The notes under the pieces are model-generated. The model was given only the letters and a program-made list of their open reading frames with translations. It ran no database searches and was not told the DNA's origin. Of a stretch of DNA of 64,000 nucleotides, positions 17,565-26,490 are shown one piece after another (the stretch's first letter is position 1; every line of letters begins with the position of its first letter). Made by a program: the position numbers and the translations under genes. Source of the stretch: Bacillus sp. Marseille-P3661 (lineage in GTDB: Bacteria; Bacillota; Bacilli; Bacillales; Bacillaceae_J); NCBI RefSeq assembly GCF_900240995.1, contig NZ_LT965953.1:1933018-1997017 (forward strand). The letters run 5' to 3'.

Positions 17565-19037
17565 CTATCCCCTCCTCCATTTGTTCTTTAAATAAGGTGC
17601 TGCTAATAGAATAAGTGTTAGTAAGAATAAGGTTAATGAAATTGGTCTCGCAACAAAACCTTCTAGTCCAAAACTTCTTAATGTTAAATGGAAATTCTGC
17701 TGAATAAGATCGCTTAAAACAAATGCAATAACAAACGATACTCGGGAAAAGTCAGCTCTTTTCATAATAAAACCAATTAAACCGAATAAAAGCGCAAGCC
17801 ACACATCAATTACTCTTCCATTGAATACATATGTTCCTAAAAGCGCGAACACACCTATAATTGGAAGGATAATAGATTTGTTTATTGTTGCTATTTTCGA
17901 CAATGGATGAGCAAGAAGAACTGTTATTGAGCACATTAATACATTAGCTAGTAAAAGTGTAATTATTAATAGAACAATAATATCTGGACTTTTACTCATA
18001 AGTAACGGCCCAGGCTGTACACCATGAATAATTAATGCCCCTAATAATACTGCCGTATCTACACTCCCAGGAATACCGAAAATTAGAGTAGGAACAAACG
18101 ACCCGCTATCTTTTGCATTATTGGAGGCCTCAGGCGCAATGACACCTCTGATATCACCTTTACCAAAATTCTCTGGGTTTTTCGATGTTTGAACAGCATG
18201 ACCATAAGCAAGAAAGTTAGCTACAGATCCACCTACACCAGGGAGAATCCCAATTATTGTTCCAATAATAGAACAACGAAAAAATAAACCAAAGTTTTTA
18301 AAAACAGATAAAATTCCCTCTCCAATTCCTTTTATACTTTCCTTTGATTCTACTTTTTTTACATTCTTTTTTGACATGAGTTCTAATATTTCTGTAATTG
18401 CAAATAAACCTACGACAACTGATACTAAACTAATTCCATCATATAAATGAATAATATCAAACGTATATCGTAAGTCGCCTGTTACGGGATCATACCCAAT
18501 CGATGCTACCATCAAACCAAAAAGCGCAGAAATCAAGCCTTTCCACATCGTACCTTCTGTAATCATTGAAATTACTGAAAGACTTAATACACCTAGCATA
18601 AAGTATTCTGGGAAAGAAAACGCAAGTACGATATACTTCCCAAAAGGTAGAATGGCAATTAATACAACAAGTCCAACGATCCCACCTAATAATGAAGAGG
18701 ATGCGGCTGCTCCAATTGCCATGCCTGCTTTACCTTTCTGGGTTAGTGGGTAACCATCAAAAGTTGTTGAGGTACTGCCAGGAGTGCCTGGCGTATTAAG
18801 TAAAATTGAAGTAATTGAACCCGCAGTCGTTGCAGATCCCATTGCACCAACCATCAGCAAGATCGCAGGGATCATATCAAATCCGATACTGATAGGAATA
18901 AGTAATGCCAAAGCTTGTGCCCCTCCTAATCCTGGAAGAAGACCAAATATCATCCCCAACAGTGCACCAAGCAATAAAAAAACGATATTTTCTAATGAGA
19001 AAATGGTTGATAGTACAGGAACTATATGTTCTAACAA
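17565..19037 (-). CDS. tctA: Tripartite tricarboxylate transporter large permease TctA
   Basis: This is the large permease of a TTT-type secondary transporter for carboxylates, with about twelve membrane segments. Hallmarks are LGMIFGLLPGLGGAQALALL, MVGAMGSATTAGSITSILLNTPGTPGS and the repeat IIGILPGVGGSVANFLAYG followed by FVPTLIFGIPGS. An open frame begins at 19079, but that ATG is in the arm of a hairpin. The TTG at 19037 has GAGAGGGGG seven bases before it and gives the usual N-terminal length, so I chose it. The partner genes tctC and tctB flank it. Confidence 0.9.
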   Translation of the reverse strand: MLEHIVPVLSTIFSLENIVFLLLGALLGMIFGLLPGLGGAQALALLIPISIGFDMIPAILLMVGAMGSATTAGSITSILLNTPGTPGSTSTTFDGYPLTQKGKAGMAIGAAASSSLLGGIVGLVVLIAILPFGKYIVLAFSFPEYFMLGVLSLSVISMITEGTMWKGLISALFGLMVASIGYDPVTGDLRYTFDIIHLYDGISLVSVVVGLFAITEILELMSKKNVKKVESKESIKGIGEGILSVFKNFGLFFRCSIIGTIIGILPGVGGSVANFLAYGHAVQTSKNPENFGKGDIRGVIAPEASNNAKDSGSFVPTLIFGIPGSVDTAVLLGALIIHGVQPGPLLMSKSPDIIVLLIITLLLANVLMCSITVLLAHPLSKIATINKSIILPIIGVFALLGTYVFNGRVIDVWLALLFGLIGFIMKRADFSRVSFVIAFVLSDLIQQNFHLTLRSFGLEGFVARPISLTLFLLTLILLAAPYLKNKWRRG

Positions 19038-19070
19038 ATAGTTTATCCCCCTCTCATATATTATTTTAGG

Positions 19071-19109
19071 ACTAGGCATCTTTCTCTAACTTGTATGAAG
19101 ATGCCTAGT
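19071..19109 (-). promoter_or_regulatory. Intercistronic hairpin between tctC and tctA
   Basis: ACTAGGCATCTT and its exact 12-base complement enclose a 15-base loop between the tctC stop (19139) and the tctA TTG start (19037). There is no T-run. Such a hairpin can stabilise the upstream tctC message or reduce read-through, so that more binding protein than permease is made. Confidence 0.6.
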
Positions 19110-19138
19110 TGATTGTAAGTTTAAAATACATACTAAAC

Positions 19139-20200
19139 TTATTTTCCTACTGCTGCCCTTAACTCTTTTTCGTAGGGTTCTACAGCTTTAATCATTTCTT
19201 TAACATTCTCATTAATCTCTTCAGGTTCTGCAAATACTACTTCATTTGATGTTTCTTTCATTTTTTGTTGGAATTCAGGGTCATTTATTGCTTTTTCAAA
19301 TGCAGTCTGAAGTATTTCAATTTTGGCTGGATCAATATTTTTAGATACACCAAACGCTCTAACCAAACTGTTTAAACTTAAAATACCAGGATTGTCATAA
19401 CCTAATTCAACGAGAGTCGGTACATCTGGAAGTTCAGCCAGCCGATCCTTGGAATTCACATATAAAGGAACAAGTTCTCCTGAATCGATCAAGTCAGCAT
19501 TACTTGAATATGGTGTCATTGCTAAATCACTTTCACCCCTCATAACAGAGAGAATTGCTTCCGTTAATCCGCCGAGAGTTAGCATATCCTGCGTGAAACC
19601 CAACTCGGTGCTTGTCACAGTAAGCCCTAATCCGTCAGAAGATGCTATCGCTGATGCCGCCACAACAGCATGTCCGGCTTCAATGACATCGTCTAAAGAA
19701 CTAAATTTTGAATTAGCGGAAGTAACAGTTAACATAGGTTCATACATAACTTGGCCTAACCAAGCGGCCTCCCCAATATCAAACTGCCCTGTTGCAACCT
19801 GCCCTACAACATTACCCGGTAAATTAAAAATACCAACTGTATGTCCATCCGGATTTTCGTTTAATATCGAGTTAATAGCAATTGCAGCTTGCCCCCCTGG
19901 CTTATTTATTACAACGACATTAACATCATTAGGGAGATATTTTTCTACATAAGGAGCTATTAAACGAGATACAGTATCAAACCCTCCACCAGCTGAATAT
20001 GGGACAATTAGTTCAATATCTTTTGTTGGGAAATCTACTTTTGTTTCTTCAGTAGCATTATTTTCTTGCTCTGAGCCACCCGTCGTTACACTTTCTTGCT
20101 TTGGACTTTGACTAGAACTACATGCAGTTGCGATAAACATTGACAGTAAAACAATCATGATTGTAAAAATATTAACTTTTCCATTTCTTTTATTACTCAT
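19139..20200 (-). CDS. tctC: Tripartite tricarboxylate transporter substrate-binding lipoprotein TctC
   Basis: This is the extracytoplasmic receptor of the TTT system (Bug family), 353 residues. It has a lipoprotein signal ending in IATAC near residue 27, a Ser/Gln/Glu-rich linker, then the start of the domain DIELIVPYSAGGGFDTVSRL and NVVVINKPGGQAAIA, both typical of Bug receptors that bind organic acids. It lies upstream of tctA in the same operon, 18 bases after the monooxygenase gene. Confidence 0.9.
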   Translation of the reverse strand: MSNKRNGKVNIFTIMIVLLSMFIATACSSSQSPKQESVTTGGSEQENNATEETKVDFPTKDIELIVPYSAGGGFDTVSRLIAPYVEKYLPNDVNVVVINKPGGQAAIAINSILNENPDGHTVGIFNLPGNVVGQVATGQFDIGEAAWLGQVMYEPMLTVTSANSKFSSLDDVIEAGHAVVAASAIASSDGLGLTVTSTELGFTQDMLTLGGLTEAILSVMRGESDLAMTPYSSNADLIDSGELVPLYVNSKDRLAELPDVPTLVELGYDNPGILSLNSLVRAFGVSKNIDPAKIEILQTAFEKAINDPEFQQKMKETSNEVVFAEPEEINENVKEMIKAVEPYEKELRAAVGK

Positions 20201-20218
20201 TTCGACACCTCCATGGCT

Positions 20219-21379
20219 TTATATTGATTTAAAAACAGATGGAAGAAATTCTCTTAATCTTGGCAAAACATCTTTTGCAAAACGAGACATGTTACCTATA
20301 ACAACTTCATGTGGCATGGTCCCAAATTGCAACATTGGTACGACTATTCCGGCACCTACTTGCTCCGCAATATATTCTAACTGCTTTGCGACTGTATCCG
20401 GGTTGCCAACTACGGCAAATCCACTCTGAATTAATTCTTCATATGGTTTGCCTCGTGTTGCTTTTCCTTTTAGTTTCAATACAGCTTCCATTGAACGCTC
20501 AGTTAAGTAACCTGGTGGGAATAAAGTTTCAGGTGGTCTATGTTGTAATTTTTCATTTGAGTATTCTAAATGTGGTCGGGCGTTATTGTAAGCCTTTTCA
20601 TCTGTTTCATCAACATATACTGGCAAAGCCCATCCGACCTGGTCAGGTGTAGGAGAATAGTTAAAATCTTCCTCACACTTCCTTCTGAAATCACCTAATA
20701 CCTTTTTTATATTTTTTAATGGAGAAAATGTTTGTAATAGAGTGTAATGATTTTCCGCTACCCAATCTAGTGTTTCAGCGCTTCCTTGAGTTGGAATCCA
20801 AATAGGAGGATGAGGATGTTGATATGGACGTGGCCATGGATTCACATATTTAAATTTATAGTTTTCGCTATACCACTCAAATGGACCGTCATCCAACCAT
20901 GATTTAACTATTAAATCGTGTGCTTCCATAAATCGTTCTCGTGAGGTTGTAGGATTAAATGAGAATGTATGGTATTCCGCTCCAATACCTCTAACAAAAC
21001 CACATATAATTCGTCCTTTGCTCATAACATCAAGCATCGCAACCTCTTCGGCAACCCTTAATGGATGCTCCCTTAAAGGAATGGCATTCCCTAGAAGAGC
21101 AATTTTCACTCGACTAGTTCTCTGCACTAAAGCAGATGCTACAACATTTGGGCTAGGCATCAACCCATATGCTGTTTGATGATGCTCATTTACACAGATT
21201 CCATCAAAACCGATTTCTTCAGCATATGTTAATTGATCTAAATATTGGTCATATAATTCAGCCCCCTTTTTTGCATCAAAGTTTGCATTCGAATAAGTAA
21301 CCCAAGCCGAACGATTTTTTTCTTTAAAGTCGTTAGGAAGATATTGCCATGGCATTAAGTGAAACATAAAAACTTTCAA
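20219..21379 (-). CDS. Luciferase-like flavin-dependent monooxygenase (paralogue)
   Basis: This is a 386-residue luciferase-type monooxygenase, paralogous to the protein at 12273-13424 (shared blocks AEEIGFDGICVNEHHQTAYG, GNAIPLREHPLRVAEEVAMLDV, PPIWIPTQGS and GYLTERSMEAVLKLKG). It needs FMNH2. The only FMN reductase in the island is in the other half at 13658, so it may serve both enzymes. It follows hydrolase B and precedes tctC in the minus-strand operon. Confidence 0.9.
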   Translation of the reverse strand: MKVFMFHLMPWQYLPNDFKEKNRSAWVTYSNANFDAKKGAELYDQYLDQLTYAEEIGFDGICVNEHHQTAYGLMPSPNVVASALVQRTSRVKIALLGNAIPLREHPLRVAEEVAMLDVMSKGRIICGFVRGIGAEYHTFSFNPTTSRERFMEAHDLIVKSWLDDGPFEWYSENYKFKYVNPWPRPYQHPHPPIWIPTQGSAETLDWVAENHYTLLQTFSPLKNIKKVLGDFRRKCEEDFNYSPTPDQVGWALPVYVDETDEKAYNNARPHLEYSNEKLQHRPPETLFPPGYLTERSMEAVLKLKGKATRGKPYEELIQSGFAVVGNPDTVAKQLEYIAEQVGAGIVVPMLQFGTMPHEVVIGNMSRFAKDVLPRLREFLPSVFKSI

Positions 21380-21417
21380 ACTATTCCCCCCTATTGTCTA
21401 ATTGGAAAATCTTTCAA

Positions 21418-22191
21418 TTACTTGGTATTATCATATAAAAAGGAAGCTACCTTACTATATAAAAGCTCTGGTTGTTCAATTTGCGGCAGATGTCCGCATT
21501 CTGGAATCATTACTAAATCAGCGTGCGAAATCAACTCTTTGTAAGCATTTCCGTATTCTACTGGTATAAATTCATTGGTTTCTCCCCAAGCCAATAAAGT
21601 AGGAACATCTATGCGGTGCAATCGATATTTTAATTTAGGATCATGAAACCTTGGATTCCAAGCAAGTCTTGCTGTCATAGTATCTGCTCTAGATTTCATT
21701 AAAAAGTCAGGATCTTGTTCTTCTATTAAACCTGGATTATGGTATATCAATCTTTTAATTTCCTCTTGTGACATCATAAATACATCTGGTATTTCTGGTT
21801 CATGTAAATGTAAACCCATTGCATTAATTAAAACCAGTTTTTCTATTCGCGACGTAAACTTTGCAGTAAGATCAGCAGCAAGCCATCCTCCTAATGAATG
21901 CCCTACTAAAATAACTCGATCAAGATCTAGTTCATCAAGGATATCTAGAAAGAAAAACGATAAGTCCTCCATAGTTGTCAACCATTCTGGGCGTTCAGAC
22001 ATGCCGAAACCTGGCAATTCAATTGAAACTATACGATAGTTTTCAGCTAAGTGTTCTAGAAAAGAATTTAATGGTTCAAATCCGCGATAATCATGTAAAT
22101 ACACTACAGGTTTGCCTTCCCCTATGGTGCTATACCTGATCGAAAAGCCACGTACATTTATAGTTTTAGTTATGTGTATATCCATACCCAT
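21418..22191 (-). CDS. Alpha/beta hydrolase (type B paralogue) with normal Ser nucleophile
   Basis: This 257-residue alpha/beta hydrolase is the first gene of the minus-strand catabolic operon. The elbow reads VGHSLGGWLA (Ser about residue 113), with acid Asp/Glu in AWGETNEFIPV and catalytic His in PECGHLPQIEQP. It aligns with the type B protein at 11497-12273, which has His at the Ser position. The acid position here is in GETNE rather than the usual GxxD. The first ATG follows AAGGGGG at a long spacing, and a second ATG two codons later is also possible. It is divergent from the MerR-type regulator. Confidence 0.88.
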   Translation of the reverse strand: MGMDIHITKTINVRGFSIRYSTIGEGKPVVYLHDYRGFEPLNSFLEHLAENYRIVSIELPGFGMSERPEWLTTMEDLSFFFLDILDELDLDRVILVGHSLGGWLAADLTAKFTSRIEKLVLINAMGLHLHEPEIPDVFMMSQEEIKRLIYHNPGLIEEQDPDFLMKSRADTMTARLAWNPRFHDPKLKYRLHRIDVPTLLAWGETNEFIPVEYGNAYKELISHADLVMIPECGHLPQIEQPELLYSKVASFLYDNTK

Positions 22192-22295
22192 AATAAACCG
22201 TTACCCCCTTATAGTCTGAATACAAAAAACTTGAAAGTCTTTACAAACTCAAACCAACTCCACCTCCACGAAAACCTTTCAATTAAATCAAAACA

Positions 22296-22527
22296 TAACT
22301 AAACTTACCTATAACTGATTATATTTCCCTCTAACCAAAAAATGTCAATTTATTATAAATTTTCTGAAAACTATTACAGCAATCAAACAAATATTCCTGT
22401 AATTGCTTGCATAGACTTAATTAATCACATATCTATATCATTCAATAGTAAGAAATATCTATATTTTGATAGAAAAAATGTCTTAAAACTACACAATAAG
22501 ATATATCAAAAAAGGTAAGTTTAACTA
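22296..22527. promoter_or_regulatory. Shared inverted motif in the divergent promoter region
   Basis: GGTAAGTTTA occurs at 22514-22523 on the plus strand and at 22300-22309 on the minus strand, each about 40-110 bases before one of the two divergent genes. Overlapping the first is CTAAGTT-N7-AACTTAG at 22525-22545, directly before the regulator's GGGGGG ribosome site. These are candidate operators for the MerR-type regulator; function is inferred from position only. Confidence 0.45.
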
Positions 22528-22567
22528 AGTTTAAAACTAACTTAGGAACGTTCAGGGGGGCACAATT

Positions 22568-23362
22568 ATGGATAAACACTATTTAAGCATTAATGAAGCT
22601 TCTAAAATGTTAGGTTTATCACCTAGTACACTAAGAAGACTAGAAAAAGAAAATAAAATAGAGGGCTATGGTTTAAATGTATATTACACTCCTGGAGGAC
22701 AAAGAAGATATTCATACAACGAACTTGAACATGCTTACCAAAGATGGGGGGCATGTGGTAAGATGGGCTTTGGAAAAAAACCATGCATCATTGTGAGAGA
22801 ATTAACTCGCTTTTTTACTGACCCTTCATCTAAAGCAGCTTATCCTTTAGATAATGTCATTTTACAAACGCAATCATTATTAAAATATGCAAAAACTTTT
22901 GACATTCCAGTTTTTTTTATAGCAAGATATTATGATCCTAATAATCTAACATCTAGATTATGGGCTAGTAAGATTGAATCTTCTGTAATGGTAGTAAAAG
23001 GATCAGTTTGGACAGAAATTGACCCAAGAATACGTGATTTTCCTTTTAAAGAGATTATTTACACTCCATATCTATCACCATTTTTTAATTCGAATTTAGA
23101 TTCCATGCTTAAGGAATTGGATATTGATACAACTATTATTATTGGTAATAGTGCCAGTGGATCTATTCTAATCTCTGCAGTTGACGCATTACAAAACGGC
23201 TATCATACGATAATACCGAAAGAAGCAGTTGCAGATCGTACTGAGGCGAGTAGACAAACAGCATTAACAGATTTAGGGGCAAAGTATGCAGATGTTGTTT
23301 CCGTAGAATCTGTCATCAAATATTTCAAAGACTTAAAGCAAAAAAAGATAGTGGAGAATTAG
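22568..23362 (+). CDS. MerR-type regulator with a catalytically dead isochorismatase-like domain
   Basis: Residues 1-60 form a MerR-type winged helix (SINEASKMLGLSPSTLRRLEKE, then YTPGGQRRYSYNELE). Residues 70-255 align with isochorismatase/N-carbamoylsarcosine amidase/maleamate amidase proteins, including the end AVDALQNGYHTIIPKEAVADR and DLGAKYADVVSVESVI. All three catalytic positions differ: the Asp of the usual VVDFQ is Glu (IVRELTRFFTDP), the Lys is Thr (IIYTPYLSPFF), and the nucleophile Cys of SGC is Ser (NSASGSI). The domain therefore probably binds a ligand without cleaving it, acting as sensor. It is divergent from the catabolic operon, which is its likely target. Confidence 0.88.
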   Translation: MDKHYLSINEASKMLGLSPSTLRRLEKENKIEGYGLNVYYTPGGQRRYSYNELEHAYQRWGACGKMGFGKKPCIIVRELTRFFTDPSSKAAYPLDNVILQTQSLLKYAKTFDIPVFFIARYYDPNNLTSRLWASKIESSVMVVKGSVWTEIDPRIRDFPFKEIIYTPYLSPFFNSNLDSMLKELDIDTTIIIGNSASGSILISAVDALQNGYHTIIPKEAVADRTEASRQTALTDLGAKYADVVSVESVIKYFKDLKQKKIVEN

Positions 23363-23484
23363 TTTAAACAGATTCAGCTATTATAATTTATAAAACTATT
23401 CTGTTGAGTATTTATTTTAACAGTAAGAAAGAGAAAAAGTACATTTATTTACTGGAATTTATGATTAACAGGAATATAACAAGA

Positions 23485-23527
23485 CGAAAGATAGAACCCT
23501 ACCTTACTGGTCGGGTTCTATCTTTCG
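23485..23527 (+). terminator. Terminator of the MerR-type regulator gene
   Basis: A perfect 15-base-pair stem (CGAAAGATAGAACCC and complement) with a 13-base loop lies 120 bases after the stop codon, followed by a TTT-rich stretch. Confidence 0.75.
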
Positions 23528-23651
23528 TTTAATATCCGCAAGTTACATCATCAATTACCTAGATGAGCCGTACGACTAAAAATAACTATCGCGATCACAC
23601 TATAGCTCTATTACACCCATCACGCACGGATGGAAAGTTTGTAGCATCTAT

Positions 23652-23753
23652 TTAGTATCCATAGCCGCCAGCGCCAACGATAATCAATAAGATGAACAGT
23701 ACAACGATTAGTGTAAAACCTCCACCATAGCCAAAGCCTTTTGCTCCACTCAT
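23652..23753 (-). CDS. YjcZ-family small sporulation-associated membrane protein
   Basis: This 33-residue peptide begins MSGAKGFGYGGGFTLIVV and ends VGAGGYGY, with one hydrophobic helix in the middle. This is the typical pattern of the YjcZ/YczN family of tiny Bacillus proteins, several of which are linked to sporulation. The ATG has an AGGAGG-like site upstream (AGGAGGTGTTTCCCGA). It is a single-gene unit. Confidence 0.85.
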   Translation of the reverse strand: MSGAKGFGYGGGFTLIVVLFILLIIVGAGGYGY

Positions 23754-23836
23754 TCGGGAAACACCTCCTAATGTAGTATCTACTTATACAATATGGAATC
23801 TGTCCTTTTTTGGGAAGGCGAATGCCTAATCAAAAC

Positions 23837-23872
23837 AAAAAAAAGACGATTCCTCGCTGATAAAGGATCGTC
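23837..23872 (-). terminator. Terminator of the nitroreductase gene
   Basis: GACGAT-CCT pairs with AGG-ATCGTC around a short loop, and on the minus strand the stem is followed by eight T residues. It lies 70 bases beyond the nitroreductase stop. Confidence 0.8.
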
Positions 23873-23945
23873 ATCGTTATTGGCATCTTTATAGATTTAT
23901 CAATTGTATTTTAAATCGGGCTTTATTAAAAAACAGATTTTAACC

Positions 23946-24518
23946 TTACTTTTCAATCCATGTAGTAAATTGACTATAATGGGTTTTATTTGCTGTAGGC
24001 GGTTCTTTGTCAGGATAACCAATATAAATAAACGCTACAATTTCGCCTTTATCGCTAAGTTTAAAAAAGTCTCTTACCATTGGATGATAACATTGGGCAC
24101 CTGTTCTCCAGACAGCTCCAAGTCCAAGACTATGTGCTGCAAGTAACATATTTTGTACACAGCTATGAACAGCAGCAAATTCTTCTTGGATGATTACATT
24201 AGTTTTATCAGATGGCTCAACTCCAACAGCGATTATTACTGGAGCTCTTAACGGATTTTTTTTTAGTCTATCTATTTTTGCCTGATTGTTCACGAGTTCA
24301 TCCTGTGAAAGTTGCGACATCCCTACCTCAGCTAGAACATCCCCTAAACGCTCCCGTCCTTGACCTGTTAAAACATAAAAACGCCATGGATTTGTACGAT
24401 GATGATTTGGAGCAAAGGTTCCTGTTTCAAGAATTTTTTCAATTAGCTCTTTTGGAACTGGATCTTCCTTTACTTTACCTATACTTCTTCTCGTTTTAAT
24501 TGCATCAAAAATATCCAT
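23946..24518 (-). CDS. Nitroreductase-family FMN protein
   Basis: This is a 190-residue nitroreductase-fold protein that would bind FMN and reduce substrates with NAD(P)H. The FMN phosphate-binding segment IKTRRSIGKV is at residue 7, APNHHRTNPWRFYVLTG near 37, and LGLGAVWRTGA near 132, followed by the C-terminal GYPDKEPP. The substrate is unknown. It has its own terminator and is not clearly part of the catabolic island. Confidence 0.88.
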   Translation of the reverse strand: MDIFDAIKTRRSIGKVKEDPVPKELIEKILETGTFAPNHHRTNPWRFYVLTGQGRERLGDVLAEVGMSQLSQDELVNNQAKIDRLKKNPLRAPVIIAVGVEPSDKTNVIIQEEFAAVHSCVQNMLLAAHSLGLGAVWRTGAQCYHPMVRDFFKLSDKGEIVAFIYIGYPDKEPPTANKTHYSQFTTWIEK

Positions 24519-24880
24519 TTGAAGTCCTCCCCATTTTATACACCTTATAAAAAAAGTTAAGCAATCACATGCCCATAAAATTTTCTCATTTTAATTTTGA
24601 TCAATCGGTCTTTTTACTTAGGGAGATTCACCACTCGAGTATCATCATGGTAAAGAATTCCCTCATAATTTTAATACTAAATTTAATAGATGAACTGCTA
24701 AATAGTAAAATCGCTCTCTAACATATATATCAATGTAAAAAAGCCAATATAACCATAAACAGATGATTTCTTGGGATTGAATATAATTACTTTGCTTGAA
24801 TGGCTTATAGATGGAAAGGCGCTGTGTTAGAAATTGTTCCTACAATCGATGTAAATACATTTATTGGAAAGTAAGCAAAA
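24519..24880. other. Intergenic stretch without a recognisable gene
   Basis: These 360 bases lie between the PNPOx-like gene and the nitroreductase gene. They hold the nitroreductase promoter region, but I see no open frame with a ribosome site, no repeat and no RNA gene. Confidence 0.45.
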
Positions 24881-24929
24881 GACCCGCCTTCACTATACTA
24901 CCATCTAGTTAGTATTGTAGAGACAGGTC
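24881..24929 (-). terminator. Terminator of the PNPOx-like gene
   Basis: A long stem of about 20 pairs with two mismatches and several G-T pairs (GACCTGTCTC... against ...GGCGGGTC) is followed on the minus strand by TTTTGCTT, 20 bases beyond the stop codon. Confidence 0.7.
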
Positions 24930-24947
24930 CATTCACATATCTATTGT

Positions 24948-25394
24948 TTATCCCTTTAACTTAGCGTATATTTCATTATCCAATTTTTTAGCTAGTTCAG
25001 CATCATATGTTTTCTCATACTGAGGAACAGTTGTTATTTTACCACCGTAAAACATATTGTCCTCAACACTATCAACATTCACTGTGACAACTTTAAATTT
25101 CATAGTGCCCTCAAATGTTTCTGAGACCTTTCCTGTTCCAATAATCTCATAACTGCTTTCAGGACCCACTACATTTAAGACCACATATGGATCATTACTA
25201 ATATTTTCACTTACAGATGCCTTATGACCTACTGCAAAATTAATCGTTTTACCATCCTCTTGTGCGATTAACCATGAAATCGTACTTACCGTTGGGCGAT
25301 TTGTATCCTTATCAATCGTGATAGCTGATACTATTTTCTCTCCTTGTAAAAAATCAATTAACTCCTTACTAAGAGTTTCCATTGTTTTTGCCAT
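24948..25394 (-). CDS. Pyridoxamine-5'-phosphate-oxidase-fold protein
   Basis: This 148-residue protein has the split-barrel FMN-binding fold. Residues 20-45 (SAITIDKDTNRPTVSTISWLIA) and TINFAVGHKASVSENISNDPYVVLNV match the family pattern in which Lys-Ala-Ser/Arg contacts FMN phosphate. It belongs to the general stress-type subgroup, and the biological substrate is not evident. The ATG follows a GGAG site. It is a single-gene unit with its own terminator. Confidence 0.8.
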   Translation of the reverse strand: MAKTMETLSKELIDFLQGEKIVSAITIDKDTNRPTVSTISWLIAQEDGKTINFAVGHKASVSENISNDPYVVLNVVGPESSYEIIGTGKVSETFEGTMKFKVVTVNVDSVEDNMFYGGKITTVPQYEKTYDAELAKKLDNEIYAKLKG

Positions 25395-25684
25395 TCGCTT
25401 TCACTCCTACTCTATCTTTTATCTATCTTTACTATCTTAACAAATATTTATATCCTTTTTCCATATTTTTGTCTATCTTGAGGTAATCAACGATAAAAAA
25501 CGTTCTACAATTTTCAACAACGCGTTAATTATACATCGAATCTACTCGAAGTTGTTTATATAAGCTCCAATAGCTAGAATTGAAAAGTACGTACGAATAT
25601 TAGGAACGAATAAGAAAAAAGCACCTCCGACTGGTAGAAATATCCGCCAATTAGGATGCAATTCCTATGAGGTACTTTCTTTTT

Positions 25685-26233
25685 TTACAACAACTGCATA
25701 TCTGTAATGCAAGTTCCATCTTTTTTATAAGTAGATAACTGGGACTCCACTGTTTTTCCTTCATGTGTAATAATAATACGATATGTTTTATCACGAGGTA
25801 ACCAAAAATCTATAAAACCGTTTGCTTGAGATTTCAATGTTTCATCTACTATTACATTGTTGTTTTCCATATCCTCTATATATACTTCAAACTCAGTTTC
25901 TACCATTTCTCCTTGACAACCTGTCAAGCTATGGTTAGTTCAGGGGTGTGTCTCATTGACGTATGGGGCAATTGAAACAAAGAAGTCTTCATTTGACAAG
26001 TCATATGTTGATTCATTACCATCGTTGTCTTTAACAATAAGTTGCTCTGATTTGATGGAAGCAGATCCCTCTTGAATGTTACGTATACTATAATCATGTA
26101 CCAATTCCTTTATGTTTTTTTGTTCTATTTCAACTGGAGCAGCGCTTTCATGATTTGTGTTTCCACCACAGCCCGCTAGGCCAGCGGTAACAATTATAGA
26201 TGCTGCAAAGATTGCCGATTTTTTTAATTTCAT
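25685..26233 (-). CDS. cueP: CueP-like copper-binding lipoprotein with an in-frame TGA at a conserved Cys
   Basis: The reading frame runs 182 codons with a single internal TGA at 25940-25942. The first part has a lipoprotein signal ending in LAGC (about residue 22) and LIVKDNDG...FFVSIAPYVNETHP. After the TGA, TNHSLTGCQGEMVETEFEVYIEDM and WLPRDKTYRI and CITDMQLL follow in the same frame. The TGA lies eight residues before the Cys of LTGC, the spacing of the first two copper-binding cysteines of CueP, so it replaces the first of them. It may be a nonsense mutation, a sequencing error or a selenocysteine codon. I chose the ATG at 26233 (AGGAGTG upstream). Confidence 0.8.
25902..25935 (-). other. 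Hairpin directly after the internal TGA
   Basis: On the transcript, ACCAU pairs with AUGGU and, inside, CUUGACA pairs with UGUCAAG leaving a GGU loop. The apical loop begins 18 nucleotides after the UGA. That geometry lies within what is described for bacterial SECIS elements, but the inner palindrome also follows from encoding the conserved LTGCQ, so it is weak evidence by itself. Confidence 0.4.
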
Positions 26234-26490
26234 TTTTAGAGTCACTCCTATGTCTTCGTTGCTGCATTTCCCAGTCTTCTACCATTCTTGGATATACACT
26301 TATTCAAAGACTAAATTAGTTAAACTTAGACTACTATTACGTTTCCATGAATCTCAAAGCGTATTAAACGTAAATAAAGAATAACATAAAATCAGAGGTT
26401 TCGATTACACTAAAAGTAAACAATTTATGAACTATGATAAAAGGCTTTCGAAAAAAAAACAGATGATTTAGGCTCATAAATGCCTAAATA

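Noticed and set aside
25912-25928. Taking the hairpin after the cueP TGA as proof of selenocysteine
   Set aside because: The palindrome follows from the conserved residues LTGCQ, so it would also appear in a cysteine-coding gene; it is reported only as a candidate.
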